This document shows positions 54,709 to 64,000 of a DNA stretch of 64,000 bases, piece by piece; position 1 is the stretch's first letter; each line of letters starts with the position of its first letter. The stretch comes from Prochlorococcus sp. AG-442-M23 (GTDB taxonomy: Bacteria; Cyanobacteriota; Cyanobacteriia; PCC-6307; Cyanobiaceae): positions 434,001-498,000 of the forward strand of contig QCPW01000001.1 in assembly GCA_003209655.1 (NCBI GenBank), given 5' to 3'. Made by a program: the position numbers and the translations under genes. Below the pieces are notes generated by a model. It worked only from the letters and a program-made list of their open reading frames with translations. It ran no database searches and was not told the DNA's origin.

Positions 54709-55605
54709 ATGACAGTAGCTTGGGTTTTCCCTGGACAGGGCTCACAAAAAATTGGAATGGCAAATAAGATCATAAATTTGCCAAATGCAAAAGATAGATT
54801 TAATTACACCTCTAAAGTATTCGGAAAGAATTTGTTTGAAATTTGTGAACAAGTTTCGGAGAACAATAATCTTCATGAAGACCTAAACAATACTAAGAAC
54901 ACGCAAATTTGTCTTTTTTTGGTTGAGTCTGTTTTATTAGATTCCTTAAAGGAAAATGGTTTTAAACCGAACTATATTGCTGGTCATAGTTTAGGTGAAA
55001 TCACAGCTTTATATTGTGCCGGTGTTTTATCTTTTATAGATTCTGTATTACTCATAAAAGAAAGATCCAAATTAATGGCAGAAGCTGCAAAGGGATCAAT
55101 GGCAGCATTAATTGGTTTTGATAGAAAAGAACTGGAGTTTTTGGTCGAGGAGATTGATGAACTGGTAATAGCAAATGATAATAGTGATTCTCAAGTTGTC
55201 TTATCAGGAAGCGAAAAGGCTTTAGATAATATTTCAAAACGTATTACTTGTAAAAGATTTCTTAAACTTAATGTTTCAGGTGCTTTTCATTCACCATTTA
55301 TGAAAGAACCATCAATTAAATTTTCAAAATATTTGGATAATATTGAATTTAAGCATCCTAATTTTCCTGTTATCAGCAATTCTCATCCTTCACTATCTAA
55401 TGATCCTAAGGAATTAAAAGATAGATTAAAAAATCAAATGTGCAATGGTGTTAGGTGGCGGGAAACTATGAATTTAATGGCAGAAAATAGTGATCTCCAT
55501 ATTGTAGAGATTGGCCCTTCAAATGTATTAGGAGGCTTAGGAAAAAGGCATTTAAAGGAAGTAAAGATTTCTCAAGTTTCTTCTGCGGATCAAATTAACT
55601 ATTGA
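54709..55605 (+). CDS. fabD: Malonyl-CoA:ACP transacylase
   Basis: I choose the ATG at 54709 (298 aa, MTVAWVFPGQGSQ), since the longer open frame reads into the end of fabH. The active-site serine is in the GHSLGEI pentapeptide, the substrate Arg in KERSKLM, and the His in SGAFHSPFM. Together with the opening FPGQGSQ these define FabD. It loads malonate onto ACP for FabH and the elongation enzymes. It is 14 bp after fabH and 3 bp before plsC. Confidence 0.95.
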   Translation: MTVAWVFPGQGSQKIGMANKIINLPNAKDRFNYTSKVFGKNLFEICEQVSENNNLHEDLNNTKNTQICLFLVESVLLDSLKENGFKPNYIAGHSLGEITALYCAGVLSFIDSVLLIKERSKLMAEAAKGSMAALIGFDRKELEFLVEEIDELVIANDNSDSQVVLSGSEKALDNISKRITCKRFLKLNVSGAFHSPFMKEPSIKFSKYLDNIEFKHPNFPVISNSHPSLSNDPKELKDRLKNQMCNGVRWRETMNLMAENSDLHIVEIGPSNVLGGLGKRHLKEVKISQVSSADQINY

Positions 55606-55608
55606 TTT

Positions 55609-56229
55609 ATGAAAACTAACTTTTTTCAAATAATAATCTACCAATTCGTAAGTAAAGTAATTATATTTCCTATTTATAAATTCCTTTTTAGAGGAGTTTT
55701 AATTGGGAGAAAAAATATTCCAAAAAACGGGTCCTTTATATTGGTATCTAATCATGGATCCTTGCTTGACCCGCCTTTATTAGGTCATGCTGTTGGTCAC
55801 AATATAGCTTTTATGGCTAAGTCAGAACTTTTTGGAATCCCATTACTTGGCTTTATCATCAAAGCTTGTGGAGCTTATCCTGTAAAAAGAGGCATGGTTG
55901 ACAAAAATACTATTAAAATTGCATGTGAAAAATTATCAAATAATAATAGTATTGGAATTTTTATTGACGGAACTCGTCAAAAAGATGGTCGTGTAAACAA
56001 GCCAAAACAAGGAGCAGCACTTTTAGCAACTAAGAACCAAAAATTGATGTTACCAGTTGCAATTATTAATTCACATAGATTAGTTAGATTCAAATCTTTT
56101 ATTCCAATTTTTACAAAAATAGTTATTAGAGTTGGAAAACCTATTAAACCTCCCAAAGTTTCATCAAAGGATGATTTATTAACTTTAACAAGCTATTTGC
56201 AGGAATCTATAAATAATATGCTTGATTAA
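55609..56229 (+). CDS. plsC: 1-acyl-sn-glycerol-3-phosphate acyltransferase
   Basis: A 206-aa membrane-associated acyltransferase. One hydrophobic segment near residues 10-30 precedes the HX4D motif SNHGSLLDP (about 48-56) and the acceptor motif IFIDGTRQKDG, where the family usually has FPEGTR. It adds the second acyl chain to make phosphatidic acid. It is the last gene of the rpaB-plsX-fabH-fabD-plsC series, which links a light-responsive regulator to membrane-lipid synthesis by position. It is convergent with tsaB (4-bp gap). Confidence 0.9.
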   Translation: MKTNFFQIIIYQFVSKVIIFPIYKFLFRGVLIGRKNIPKNGSFILVSNHGSLLDPPLLGHAVGHNIAFMAKSELFGIPLLGFIIKACGAYPVKRGMVDKNTIKIACEKLSNNNSIGIFIDGTRQKDGRVNKPKQGAALLATKNQKLMLPVAIINSHRLVRFKSFIPIFTKIVIRVGKPIKPPKVSSKDDLLTLTSYLQESINNMLD

Positions 56230-56233
56230 AATT

Positions 56234-56887
56234 TTAGTTAATTGGGGATATTGGATATAATGGAAGGACTTTAATCCATGAATTGAAATTATGATTTTGT
56301 GAATTGATATCAGACAAATTTAATAACTCTTTTAGTTCTTCCATTTCATTATATTCAGCTTGAAAAGAACATTCTTTATCTTTTAACTCTTCAAATATTT
56401 TTGGTATTAATTTTTCTTTTATATTTATAATTTTTTTGGTTTTTTCTGAAATAAAGATTTCATATTGTCCCGCAATATATCCTCTTCTCTTTAACTTTTT
56501 AAAAATCCAAAACTTCTTTTTATGTGAATATATACTATTTTTTATGGCAATTCTTTTTGCCATTAATTCAAAAGAACTAAAGCTATCTAATGAGCAATTG
56601 ATTTGCTGAGAAAGAGTTCTCGCTAATACAACTATTTGTCTTGAAGCATTAAAATTAGCTGGGCCTATACTTACAGATATTTTATTAATTTTTTGAAAAT
56701 TCTTTTTTTTAATAAACTTTGTAAAATCAACTATTAAGTTATTACATAAATCTTTCTCGAATTTTTTTACGAAGAAATTATCAGTTAACTTATTTTTATT
56801 TTCTCTATAAGCGAAGCCAAAAGAATTATCAGTACTATGTATTGCTAGGGTTAATTGGTCTGAATTTTTTTTAAAATCGTAAGACAT
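56234..56887 (-). CDS. tsaB: TsaB-like (YeaZ) tRNA t6A synthesis protein
   Basis: A 217-aa ASKHA-fold protein. The opening LTLAIHSTDNSFGFAY is the phosphate-1 strand of the family; KISVSIGPANFNASRQIVVL corresponds to the conserved S/TGPGSFTGLR helix, in modified form. TsaB partners TsaD in threonylcarbamoylation of tRNA A37. The spelling is diverged (GPANFNASR rather than GPGSFTGLR), as in other picocyanobacteria, I believe. It is 6 bp after ycf34 on the same strand. Confidence 0.78.
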   Translation of the reverse strand: MSYDFKKNSDQLTLAIHSTDNSFGFAYRENKNKLTDNFFVKKFEKDLCNNLIVDFTKFIKKKNFQKINKISVSIGPANFNASRQIVVLARTLSQQINCSLDSFSSFELMAKRIAIKNSIYSHKKKFWIFKKLKRRGYIAGQYEIFISEKTKKIINIKEKLIPKIFEELKDKECSFQAEYNEMEELKELLNLSDINSQNHNFNSWIKVLPLYPISPIN

Positions 56888-56893
56888 CTACCT

Positions 56894-57145
56894 TTAAACA
56901 GGTAATTCTAAACCAGGCTTACACTTAGACCATTTCCCAATTTCCTCTATAAAACTAGAACAAGATTGAACATCCCAATCAGTTTTATATTCACCGTCTG
57001 AATCTTTTTGTATACTTACGTGAATGTAAGGTTTTTTTGCTTTAAAATTAGGTGAATTGCAAATGTTATCAACACCATGATTATTTTCAACATCATGATA
57101 CGTAATACATCTATCAACCCACTTACAGTTAATGCAAATGCACAT
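56894..57145 (-). CDS. ycf34: Ycf34 iron-sulfur protein
   Basis: An 83-aa soluble protein whose first residues are MCICINCKWVDRC, giving cysteines in the CxCxxC...C arrangement that binds an Fe-S cluster in the cyanobacterial Ycf34. It is linked to photosynthetic electron-transport regulation in Synechocystis. Later come HGVDNICNSPNF and WDVQSCSSFIEE. The start at 57145 is fixed because the cysteines lie at the extreme N-terminus. That start overlaps the divergent nucleotidyltransferase gene by 14 bp. Confidence 0.88.
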   Translation of the reverse strand: MCICINCKWVDRCITYHDVENNHGVDNICNSPNFKAKKPYIHVSIQKDSDGEYKTDWDVQSCSSFIEEIGKWSKCKPGLELPV

Positions 57146-58379
57146 AATAAAGAAAGAAAATCAGAAAAATAACTTCTTAACTGATCATACACTAATAAAT
57201 AATGAAATAGATAGAAGTATAAAACTTTATAAGTGGGGATTTATTATCTCTTCTTTACCTCCTGGATCTTTCTTGGTTGGCGGTTATATAAGAGATCTTA
57301 TTCTAGGGAGATTAAACTCAAATGTTGATGTAGATATTATAGTCCCTCAAAATGCTATGGAGATTGGCAAAAAGATTGCCGAGAATTTTAAAGGTAAATT
57401 TATTATTCTTGATGAGAGTAGAGATGTTATAAGAATCATTTTTAAACATATAACAATTGATATAGCAGTCCAAATTTCTCATTCTATTGATACTGATCTG
57501 CTTAGCAGAGATTTTTCAATGAATGCAATAGCTTTTTCTTTCGAGAAGAAATTATTAATTGACCCATTAAATGGAATAAAAGATATTCAACTTTCTTTGC
57601 TGAGAACTAATTCAAAACAGAATTTAATTGATGATCCATTGAGAATTTTAAGATGCTTTCGTTTTGTTTCTCAATTAAATTTCAATATCGATGAAGAATT
57701 ATTAGGTTTTATAAAAAAATATAGAAATCACTTGAGACAGGTAGCTAATGAAAGAATTAATTATGAAATACAGAGAATAATAAGAGGGAAAAATGCCGCT
57801 TCAACAGTTCAATTAATTAATAAATTGAAGATTTTTGATTATATACAATCAAAAAGAGATTTGATATTTATTGATTTAGAAAAGATTAATTTTGAAAAAT
57901 TAAATGAACTTGAAAGAAAGCAATTTTTACCCTTATTTTTTTTATTTCAAATTTTAGATGAAGTTTCTTTAAAAGAACTTAAATTCAGTAAATCTGACAT
58001 TTTAAAAATCAAGCTATTAAGAAAATGGAAAATCATATTAGATAAAAAAAATATTTATGACTTAACTGAAAAAGAAAGATTTGATTTGCATAAAGAATTA
58101 GAAACTATCTTACCTGCTTTTATTCTTACATTGCCACAAAAATTTTATATGGATTGGATTACAAGATGGAGAGATAAAAATGATAAATTATTCCATCCAT
58201 CAAATTTTATAAGTGGAGATGCTGTAAAAAAGTATTTAAAAATTAAGGATGGACCTCTTCTAGGCAAGCTAATTAATTATCTGTCCAGAGAACTTGCTTT
58301 TAATCGATTGGATAATTTTGATGAAGCTATTTATAAAGGAAAGCAATGGATTAAACAAAATGCGCCAAAATGTGATTAA
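57132..58379 (+). CDS. CCA tRNA nucleotidyltransferase / poly(A) polymerase family
   Basis: A 415-aa class-II nucleotidyltransferase. The catalytic head has FLVGGYIRDLILGR (about residues 49-62) and the metal pair VDVDIIVP, then LSRDFSMNAIAF, DPLNGIKDI, and DPLRILRCFRFVSQL. It adds or repairs tRNA 3' CCA, or tails RNA. The CCA of tRNA-Asn in this window is not encoded, so such an enzyme is needed. The ATG at 57132 lies inside ycf34 on the other strand; no other ATG, GTG or TTG is available before the catalytic domain apart from the Met at codon 3, so the 5' overlap appears real. Confidence 0.88.
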   Translation: MQMHIIKKENQKNNFLTDHTLINNEIDRSIKLYKWGFIISSLPPGSFLVGGYIRDLILGRLNSNVDVDIIVPQNAMEIGKKIAENFKGKFIILDESRDVIRIIFKHITIDIAVQISHSIDTDLLSRDFSMNAIAFSFEKKLLIDPLNGIKDIQLSLLRTNSKQNLIDDPLRILRCFRFVSQLNFNIDEELLGFIKKYRNHLRQVANERINYEIQRIIRGKNAASTVQLINKLKIFDYIQSKRDLIFIDLEKINFEKLNELERKQFLPLFFLFQILDEVSLKELKFSKSDILKIKLLRKWKIILDKKNIYDLTEKERFDLHKELETILPAFILTLPQKFYMDWITRWRDKNDKLFHPSNFISGDAVKKYLKIKDGPLLGKLINYLSRELAFNRLDNFDEAIYKGKQWIKQNAPKCD

Positions 58380-58438
58380 ATACACATAGCTTAGTTTTGT
58401 TTAAAAGTTCTGACTTCAAATTATTATTTTAAAAATTT

Positions 58439-58858
58439 ATGAGCATTCGTATTTACATTGGCAATTTACCACAAGGATTTAATCCAAAAGAGTTTGATGG
58501 CATTTTAAAATCAGTATCTGATTCTATTAGATTTAAAGCTGTTTTTGATAAAGAAACAAAAGAGTGCAGGGGATTTGGTTTTGCTACAACAAATAACGAA
58601 AAAAATGCAACTTTGATAATTGAAAAACTTAATGGTTTGGAATTTAATGGTTCTAAATTACGCGTTGAGCTTTCAGAGAAGAAAGATTCTTCTACAAATA
58701 AAAGAAATAATTTAGGTTCTAATAAAAATAAAAAGAGCAAAAATTTTAAGAAGATTGTTCATAGTGATGCCCCTAATCTTGAGGCTCCTGATCCTAGATG
58801 GGCTGGAGAACTCTCAAAATTAAAAGATTTATTAGCTAATCAGAAAACTCTAGCTTAG
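58439..58858 (+). CDS. RRM-type RNA-binding protein
   Basis: A 139-aa protein with one RRM at residues 2-80: RNP2 is IYIGNLP and RNP1 is CRGFGFATT. The rest is a basic, low-complexity tail (SSTNKRNN..., KNKKSKNFKK) ending with DPRWAGELSKLK, a phrase seen in picocyanobacterial RBPs. Such proteins bind mRNAs, often under cold or light stress. Its stop is adjacent to the end of convergent crtB. Confidence 0.88.
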   Translation: MSIRIYIGNLPQGFNPKEFDGILKSVSDSIRFKAVFDKETKECRGFGFATTNNEKNATLIIEKLNGLEFNGSKLRVELSEKKDSSTNKRNNLGSNKNKKSKNFKKIVHSDAPNLEAPDPRWAGELSKLKDLLANQKTLA

Positions 58859-59767
58859 TTATTTGATTCTTGAGATTAAAAAAGATATTGGGATTTCAAA
58901 AGCCTTGACAGAATTTTTTACGAAAGCTCTATTATTAAAAACATCATAATCTAATCTTTCAATAGAATCTAAAATTCCTCTGTAAAGCCGTAAAGATGTC
59001 CATACTGGCCACCTCGCATCAGCGGAAAGCCATTTTATGCCATCTTCAGATTTTTTGAACCAATCTCTTGCTCTTGTTAGCTGAAAGTTCATAAGCAATC
59101 TCCATTGATTATTAATTTCCCCTTTCATTAACTCTTCTTCAGAATAATTAAATTTTTTTATGTCTTCTTGAGGTAAATAAATTCTACCTCTTTGTCTATC
59201 TTCTCCTACATCTCTTAAAATGTTAGTAAGTTGATTAGCTATTCCCAATGATATAGCTGCTTCTGATGGGTCAGGTGTATTGCTCCAGGGGGCTGAAGTG
59301 TATGCACTGTCAATTCCCATTACATTTTGCGTCATCAAGCCAACTGTCCCTGCTACTCGATAACAATAAAGTTTCAATTCAGAAAAACTATCATATCTAA
59401 ATTTGTTAAGATCCATTCTTTGCCCTTCAATCATATCTAAATATGGTTGTATTTCTTGGGGGAATTTTTGAATTGTGTCGTACAGAACCGCATCTAAATC
59501 TGATTGTATTTTCCCCTCAAAAACATTTTTTGTGTTTTCTTCCCATTCATTTAAGTTATCAGAAAGTTCATCAGAGGATTTGGTTGAAGCTTCAAGGCTA
59601 TCCATTATTTCATCTGTTCTCCTGCACCAAACGTAAATTGCCCATATAGCTTTTCTTTTTTCGACAGGTAATAAAAGAGTTCCTAAATAAAAGGTTTTAG
59701 CCCACTTCTGAGTTTCTTCCCGGCATACTTCATATGCTTTATTAAGTTGAGACAATGAATTTTTCAA
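58859..59767 (-). CDS. crtB: Phytoene synthase
   Basis: A 302-aa squalene/phytoene-synthase-fold enzyme that condenses two GGPP to 15-cis-phytoene, the first committed carotenoid step. The two Mg-binding motifs are CRRTDEIMDS (about residue 48-57) and NILRDVGEDRQRGRIYLP (about 182-199). Also present is AGTVGLMTQNVMG. It follows crtP by 23 bp on the same strand, so crtP-crtB form an operon. Confidence 0.95.
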   Translation of the reverse strand: MKNSLSQLNKAYEVCREETQKWAKTFYLGTLLLPVEKRKAIWAIYVWCRRTDEIMDSLEASTKSSDELSDNLNEWEENTKNVFEGKIQSDLDAVLYDTIQKFPQEIQPYLDMIEGQRMDLNKFRYDSFSELKLYCYRVAGTVGLMTQNVMGIDSAYTSAPWSNTPDPSEAAISLGIANQLTNILRDVGEDRQRGRIYLPQEDIKKFNYSEEELMKGEINNQWRLLMNFQLTRARDWFKKSEDGIKWLSADARWPVWTSLRLYRGILDSIERLDYDVFNNRAFVKNSVKAFEIPISFLISRIK

Positions 59768-59790
59768 AAAGCTTTTTTTATTTTAATGTT

Positions 59791-61251
<1,461 letters not shown>

Positions 61252-61297
61252 CTAAAGTTAGAACATTATAGTTTTTTTTGTTGATTATTTTTAAATT

Positions 61298-61645
61298 ATG
61301 GAAAAAATGCTTTTAAAATCAACTACTAGGCATGTCAGGATATTTACTGCTGATGTAGTTAATAACAATTTACAATTTCATCCTAATAAATTAACTCTTG
61401 ATTTAGATCCAGATAATGAATTTATTTGGAATGAAGAATCTTTAAAAAAAGTAAATGACAGGTTTGCTGAACTTATTAAGTCGAGAGATGGAAAAAATTT
61501 AGATGATTATGAACTTCGTAAAGTAGGTTCTGAACTTGAAGGTTTAATAAAATATTTGCTTCAAAATGGTTTAATAAGTTATAACCCAGAATGTAGAGTC
61601 ATGAATTATTCAATGGGTTTGCCTAAGACCAAGGAAGTATTGTGA
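61298..61645 (+). CDS. ndhM: NDH-1 subunit M
   Basis: A 115-aa peripheral subunit of the cyanobacterial NDH-1 complex. It opens [19 protein letters not shown], then [18 protein letters not shown], and ends with [16 protein letters not shown], all specific to NdhM. The complex runs cyclic electron flow and respiration in the thylakoid membrane. The stop overlaps the GTG start of the DUF3172 gene by 4 bp (GTGA). Confidence 0.94.
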   Translation: MEKMLLKSTTRHVRIFTADVVNNNLQFHPNKLTLDLDPDNEFIWNEESLKKVNDRFAELIKSRDGKNLDDYELRKVGSELEGLIKYLLQNGLISYNPECRVMNYSMGLPKTKEVL

Positions 61646-62265
61646 ACAAATACCCAAACAGAGGTTCCAGAAGAGGCCCTACCAGAAATTCTTACTCCCC
61701 AAATTCAAGAGAAGGAGATAATTATTCACAGAGAAGTAGAAGATTATCACCTTCTAATGCTGAACAAAAAAATAATTTCAACACTGGAACAATTGCTGTA
61801 CTTGCTGGAGTTTTGATTTTAGGAGTAGGAATTGGAAGTGCTATTACTAGTACGACAGATGGAGGACAGGGTAATATAGCCAGCCAACAACAATTAGATA
61901 TGGCAGTTCCAGACCCAGAATTTTGTAGACAATGGGGTGCAAGCGCTTTTGTAATTGATGTAGAGATGTATACAACTTTAAATCCCTCAACTAGTTTTGT
62001 TACACAACCTGCACTTCAGCCTGGTTGTGTTATTCGAAGGGAGAATTGGACAGTGTTACAAAAACAAGGAGCTATAAGTAATGAAGATGTTAGAGAGTGT
62101 AAGCAAAGAATGAATACTTTTGCTTACATTGGTTCAATAAGAGATAAGCCTATTGTTAAATGCGTTTATCAGACTGATGTAAATGAGAATAAATTTATCA
62201 TCAAGGGCGATGGACAAGCAGAAGACGGAGGTGTGGGGATTAATAAGGAAGCAATTCAATTTTAG
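61642..62265 (+). CDS. DUF3172-type membrane protein coupled to ndhM
   Basis: A 207-aa protein starting at a GTG that overlaps the ndhM stop. The first 50 residues are polar and Arg/Ser/Asn-rich ([17 protein letters not shown]), followed by a single hydrophobic segment [19 protein letters not shown] (about residues 50-68). The C-terminal domain has [20 protein letters not shown] and [12 protein letters not shown], matching the cyanobacterial DUF3172 family as I recall it. Function unknown; position and coupling suggest a link with NDH-1 or the thylakoid membrane. It is convergent with the LysR gene with a 2-bp gap. Confidence 0.72.
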   Translation: MNKYPNRGSRRGPTRNSYSPNSREGDNYSQRSRRLSPSNAEQKNNFNTGTIAVLAGVLILGVGIGSAITSTTDGGQGNIASQQQLDMAVPDPEFCRQWGASAFVIDVEMYTTLNPSTSFVTQPALQPGCVIRRENWTVLQKQGAISNEDVRECKQRMNTFAYIGSIRDKPIVKCVYQTDVNENKFIIKGDGQAEDGGVGINKEAIQF

Positions 62266-62267
62266 AT

Positions 62268-63215
62268 TTAGTTCATTTGCCTTAATGGGCTTTCAGAACT
62301 TGCAAATTGAGGTAATATGTTTTTTTTAAAAGCTTCTGAAGCTCTTGAAGTATATCTTGATGGATTTGTAATTAATTTAAGCTCTCTTTTAACCTCTAAA
62401 TCAGTTAAAAAGGGTTTGTGAATCGTCCCACCTGCTAGTTCTCTTTCAATTGAAACAACAGGTAAAAAAGAGGCTCCTAGGCCGGACTGAACTGCATTTT
62501 TAATTGCTTCAAGGGAGTTTAACTCCATTTCAATTTTTAATCTTTGAATATCAAGACCAGAATCTTTTAAAAGTTTATCAACCACTTTTCTGGTTGTTGA
62601 TTGAGAATCCAATGTGACGAAATTAAGTTTATATAAATCTTCTTTCATAAGTTCTTTCTTACTTGCAAGTGGGTGCTTTATTGGTAATACAAGAGCTAAT
62701 TCATCAGTCGCGTATGGGATCACTTCTAATAAATTTTCTAGATCGGCTGGTAATTGGCCTCCAATAATAGCTAAATCAATCTGACCATTCGCTACACTCC
62801 AACCCGTTCTTCTAGTACTATGCACCTGAAGTTGGACAGATACATCAGGATACTTTTGACGAAAAATTCCAATCATCCTTGGCATTAAGTAGGTACCTGT
62901 AGTTTGACTGGCACCAATTATGAGTGTTCCACCTTTTAAACTATTTAAGTCTTCAATAGCTTTACAAGCTTCATCACATTGATTCAAAATTCTTTCACAA
63001 TAATCAAGTAAAAGCTTACCTGCTTCAGTTAAAAGCGCTTTTCTTCCACCTCTATCAAAAATTGTTATTTCAAGTTGTTTTTCTAAATTTTGAATTTGTA
63101 AGCTGACAGCTGGCTGAGTTACATATAACAAATCTGCAGCTTTCTTAAAACTTCCTTGAGCTGCAATAGCTTTTAATATTCTTAATTGATCAAGAGTAAA
63201 AGGTAATTCTGGCAT
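62268..63215 (-). CDS. rbcR: LysR-type regulator (RbcR/Ycf30-like)
   Basis: A 315-aa LysR regulator. The winged helix is at about residues 3-62, with [20 protein letters not shown] and [19 protein letters not shown]; the effector-binding domain begins near 93. The full-length similarity of phrases such as [20 protein letters not shown] and [23 protein letters not shown] resembles RbcR/Ycf30 of cyanobacteria and red-algal plastids, a carbon-fixation regulator; this assignment is from memory. It is divergent from the NnrU-type gene with 83 bp in between, where an inverted repeat of LysR-box type sits (63246-63263). Confidence 0.8.
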   Translation of the reverse strand: MPELPFTLDQLRILKAIAAQGSFKKAADLLYVTQPAVSLQIQNLEKQLEITIFDRGGRKALLTEAGKLLLDYCERILNQCDEACKAIEDLNSLKGGTLIIGASQTTGTYLMPRMIGIFRQKYPDVSVQLQVHSTRRTGWSVANGQIDLAIIGGQLPADLENLLEVIPYATDELALVLPIKHPLASKKELMKEDLYKLNFVTLDSQSTTRKVVDKLLKDSGLDIQRLKIEMELNSLEAIKNAVQSGLGASFLPVVSIERELAGGTIHKPFLTDLEVKRELKLITNPSRYTSRASEAFKKNILPQFASSESPLRQMN

Positions 63216-63245
63216 TAATTATGCCTATTATGTTGATAATAATTC

Positions 63246-63263
63246 TAATACCTAAGAGTATTA
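63246..63263. promoter_or_regulatory. Candidate LysR-type operator
   Basis: TAATAC and GTATTA form a perfect 6-bp inverted repeat around CTAAGA. It includes the ATAC...GTAT pattern often seen at LysR binding sites (here with a spacer of 6). It lies in the 83-bp gap between the LysR gene and the divergent NnrU-like gene, so it could control both. Inferred from pattern and position only. Confidence 0.42.
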
Positions 63264-63298
63264 TTGTTAATAACTAATAACTTGAATTTTGAAATTAT

Positions 63299-64000
63299 AT
63301 GGAGACTCACAAAACTTCTTTAATAATTTTAGTAATGATATTAATTTTCGCAATTATTCATAGTGGGGGTGCTGCTTTAAGAAGTAAGGGAGAAGCCATT
63401 ATGGGAGCGCGATTATGGAGATTATGTTTTGTTTCTTTAAGTTTGCCTTCCGCTTTCATATTAATTAGTTATTTTTTGGCTCACAGATATGATGGAATCA
63501 GATTATGGAATTTTCAAGGAAATAATTATGTATTTTTGTTTGTTTGGATATTGACCGCTATAAGTTTCTTATTTCTTTATCCTGCAACATATAATTTATT
63601 GGAAATTCCATCAATATTTAAACCAGAAGTAAGAATTTATGGAACTGGAATAATGCGTATTACAAGACATCCCCAGGCGTTTGGACAAATAATTTGGTGT
63701 GTTGCACATACATTATGGATCGGTTCATCGTTTACATTTATAACTTCCTTAGGGCTAATTTTTCATCATCTTTTTGCGATATGGCACGGTGATAAGAGAT
63801 TAGAAATTAAATTTGGTGAAGAATTTTATAAGTTCAGAAATAGTACTTCAATAATACCCTTTGCTGCAGTCTTGGATGGTCGACAACAAATTAAAGTAAA
63901 AGAATTTTTTAAATTTTCGCAACTTGGGATATTAATAGCAATTGCAGTAATTTGGTGGTCTCATAAATATATAAATATTGCTGTTACAACATTTAATTCA
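63299..64000 (+). CDS. NnrU/Z-ISO-like membrane protein (3' end outside window)
   Basis: The frame from ATG at 63299 stays open to the window edge (234 codons). About six hydrophobic segments are visible (roughly residues 8-22, 45-62, 75-95, 125-150, 150-165, 205-225). The family phrases are FAIIHSGGAALRSKGEAIMG, GIMRITRHPQAFGQIIWCVA and FHHLFAIWHGDKRLEIKFGE. Plant 15-cis-zeta-carotene isomerase (Z-ISO) is a NnrU-family protein that needs heme; its histidine-rich segments resemble those here. It may thus isomerise zeta-carotene between CrtP and CrtQ. The C-terminus is missing. Confidence 0.75.
   Translation, partial: METHKTSLIILVMILIFAIIHSGGAALRSKGEAIMGARLWRLCFVSLSLPSAFILISYFLAHRYDGIRLWNFQGNNYVFLFVWILTAISFLFLYPATYNLLEIPSIFKPEVRIYGTGIMRITRHPQAFGQIIWCVAHTLWIGSSFTFITSLGLIFHHLFAIWHGDKRLEIKFGEEFYKFRNSTSIIPFAAVLDGRQQIKVKEFFKFSQLGILIAIAVIWWSHKYINIAVTTFNS

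Overview
The window looks like a piece of a high-light-adapted Prochlorococcus chromosome. This is inferred from strong A+T richness, tight gene packing, and a set of picocyanobacterial and plastid-type genes: ycf3, ycf34, ndhO, ndhM, crr7, a petL-like gene, rpaA, rpaB, crtB, crtP, crtQ, and an NnrU/Z-ISO-like gene. No similarity search could be run, so species and strain are inferences.

Left core (1-21.4 kb): short operons of housekeeping and photosynthesis genes. They include a radical-SAM protein cut by the left edge, DUF3120-nadB, a VKOR-thioredoxin fusion, rimO, a 30-aa PetL-like ORF, a two-domain PTPS protein coupled to a RibD-C reductase, aroK, crr7, a GST, rbfA-hemD, crtQ with an SRPBCC partner, a HesB/SufA scaffold, ndhO, a J-domain protein, cysK, a UPF0367-like protein, an ABC ATPase and tRNA-Asn(GTT) with its terminator.

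Variable region (21.4-44.3 kb): two parts. Directly downstream of tRNA-Asn lies a block of unrecognised or degenerate genes (21.5-26.0 kb). It ends near 26.19-26.24 kb in what appears to be a decayed copy of the tRNA-Asn 3' end plus its terminator, as expected for an element inserted at a tRNA gene. After it comes a cell-surface polysaccharide cluster (26.2-43.4 kb): nucleotide-sugar enzymes (FnlA/CapE-like, RmlD-like, RfbA, RfbB, a ColD-like 3-dehydratase, an SDR), glycosyltransferases, a CmoA-like methyltransferase and two MsbA/PglK-type ABC exporters. This suggests synthesis and membrane flipping of an unusual deoxysugar glycan. Orientation switches often and intergenic gaps are longer than in the core.

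Right core (44.7-64 kb): rpaA, holB-tmk-copper ATPase, ycf3, radA, rpaB-plsX-fabH-fabD-plsC (response regulator plus fatty-acid/phospholipid initiation), tsaB-ycf34 divergent from a CCA-type nucleotidyltransferase, an RRM protein, crtB-crtP, ndhM-DUF3172, and a LysR regulator divergent from an NnrU/Z-ISO-like gene cut by the right edge. With crtQ on the left, nearly all steps from GGPP to lycopene precursors are in this window.

Most notable points: the candidate tRNA-derived attachment remnant; the 3-dehydratase whose PLP lysine is replaced by histidine; a CmoA-like enzyme inside a glycan cluster; a strong-SD leader ORF coupled to a catalytically degenerate aldo/keto-reductase-like gene; PlsX with an N-terminal heptad-repeat extension; and two divergent gene pairs whose start regions overlap.
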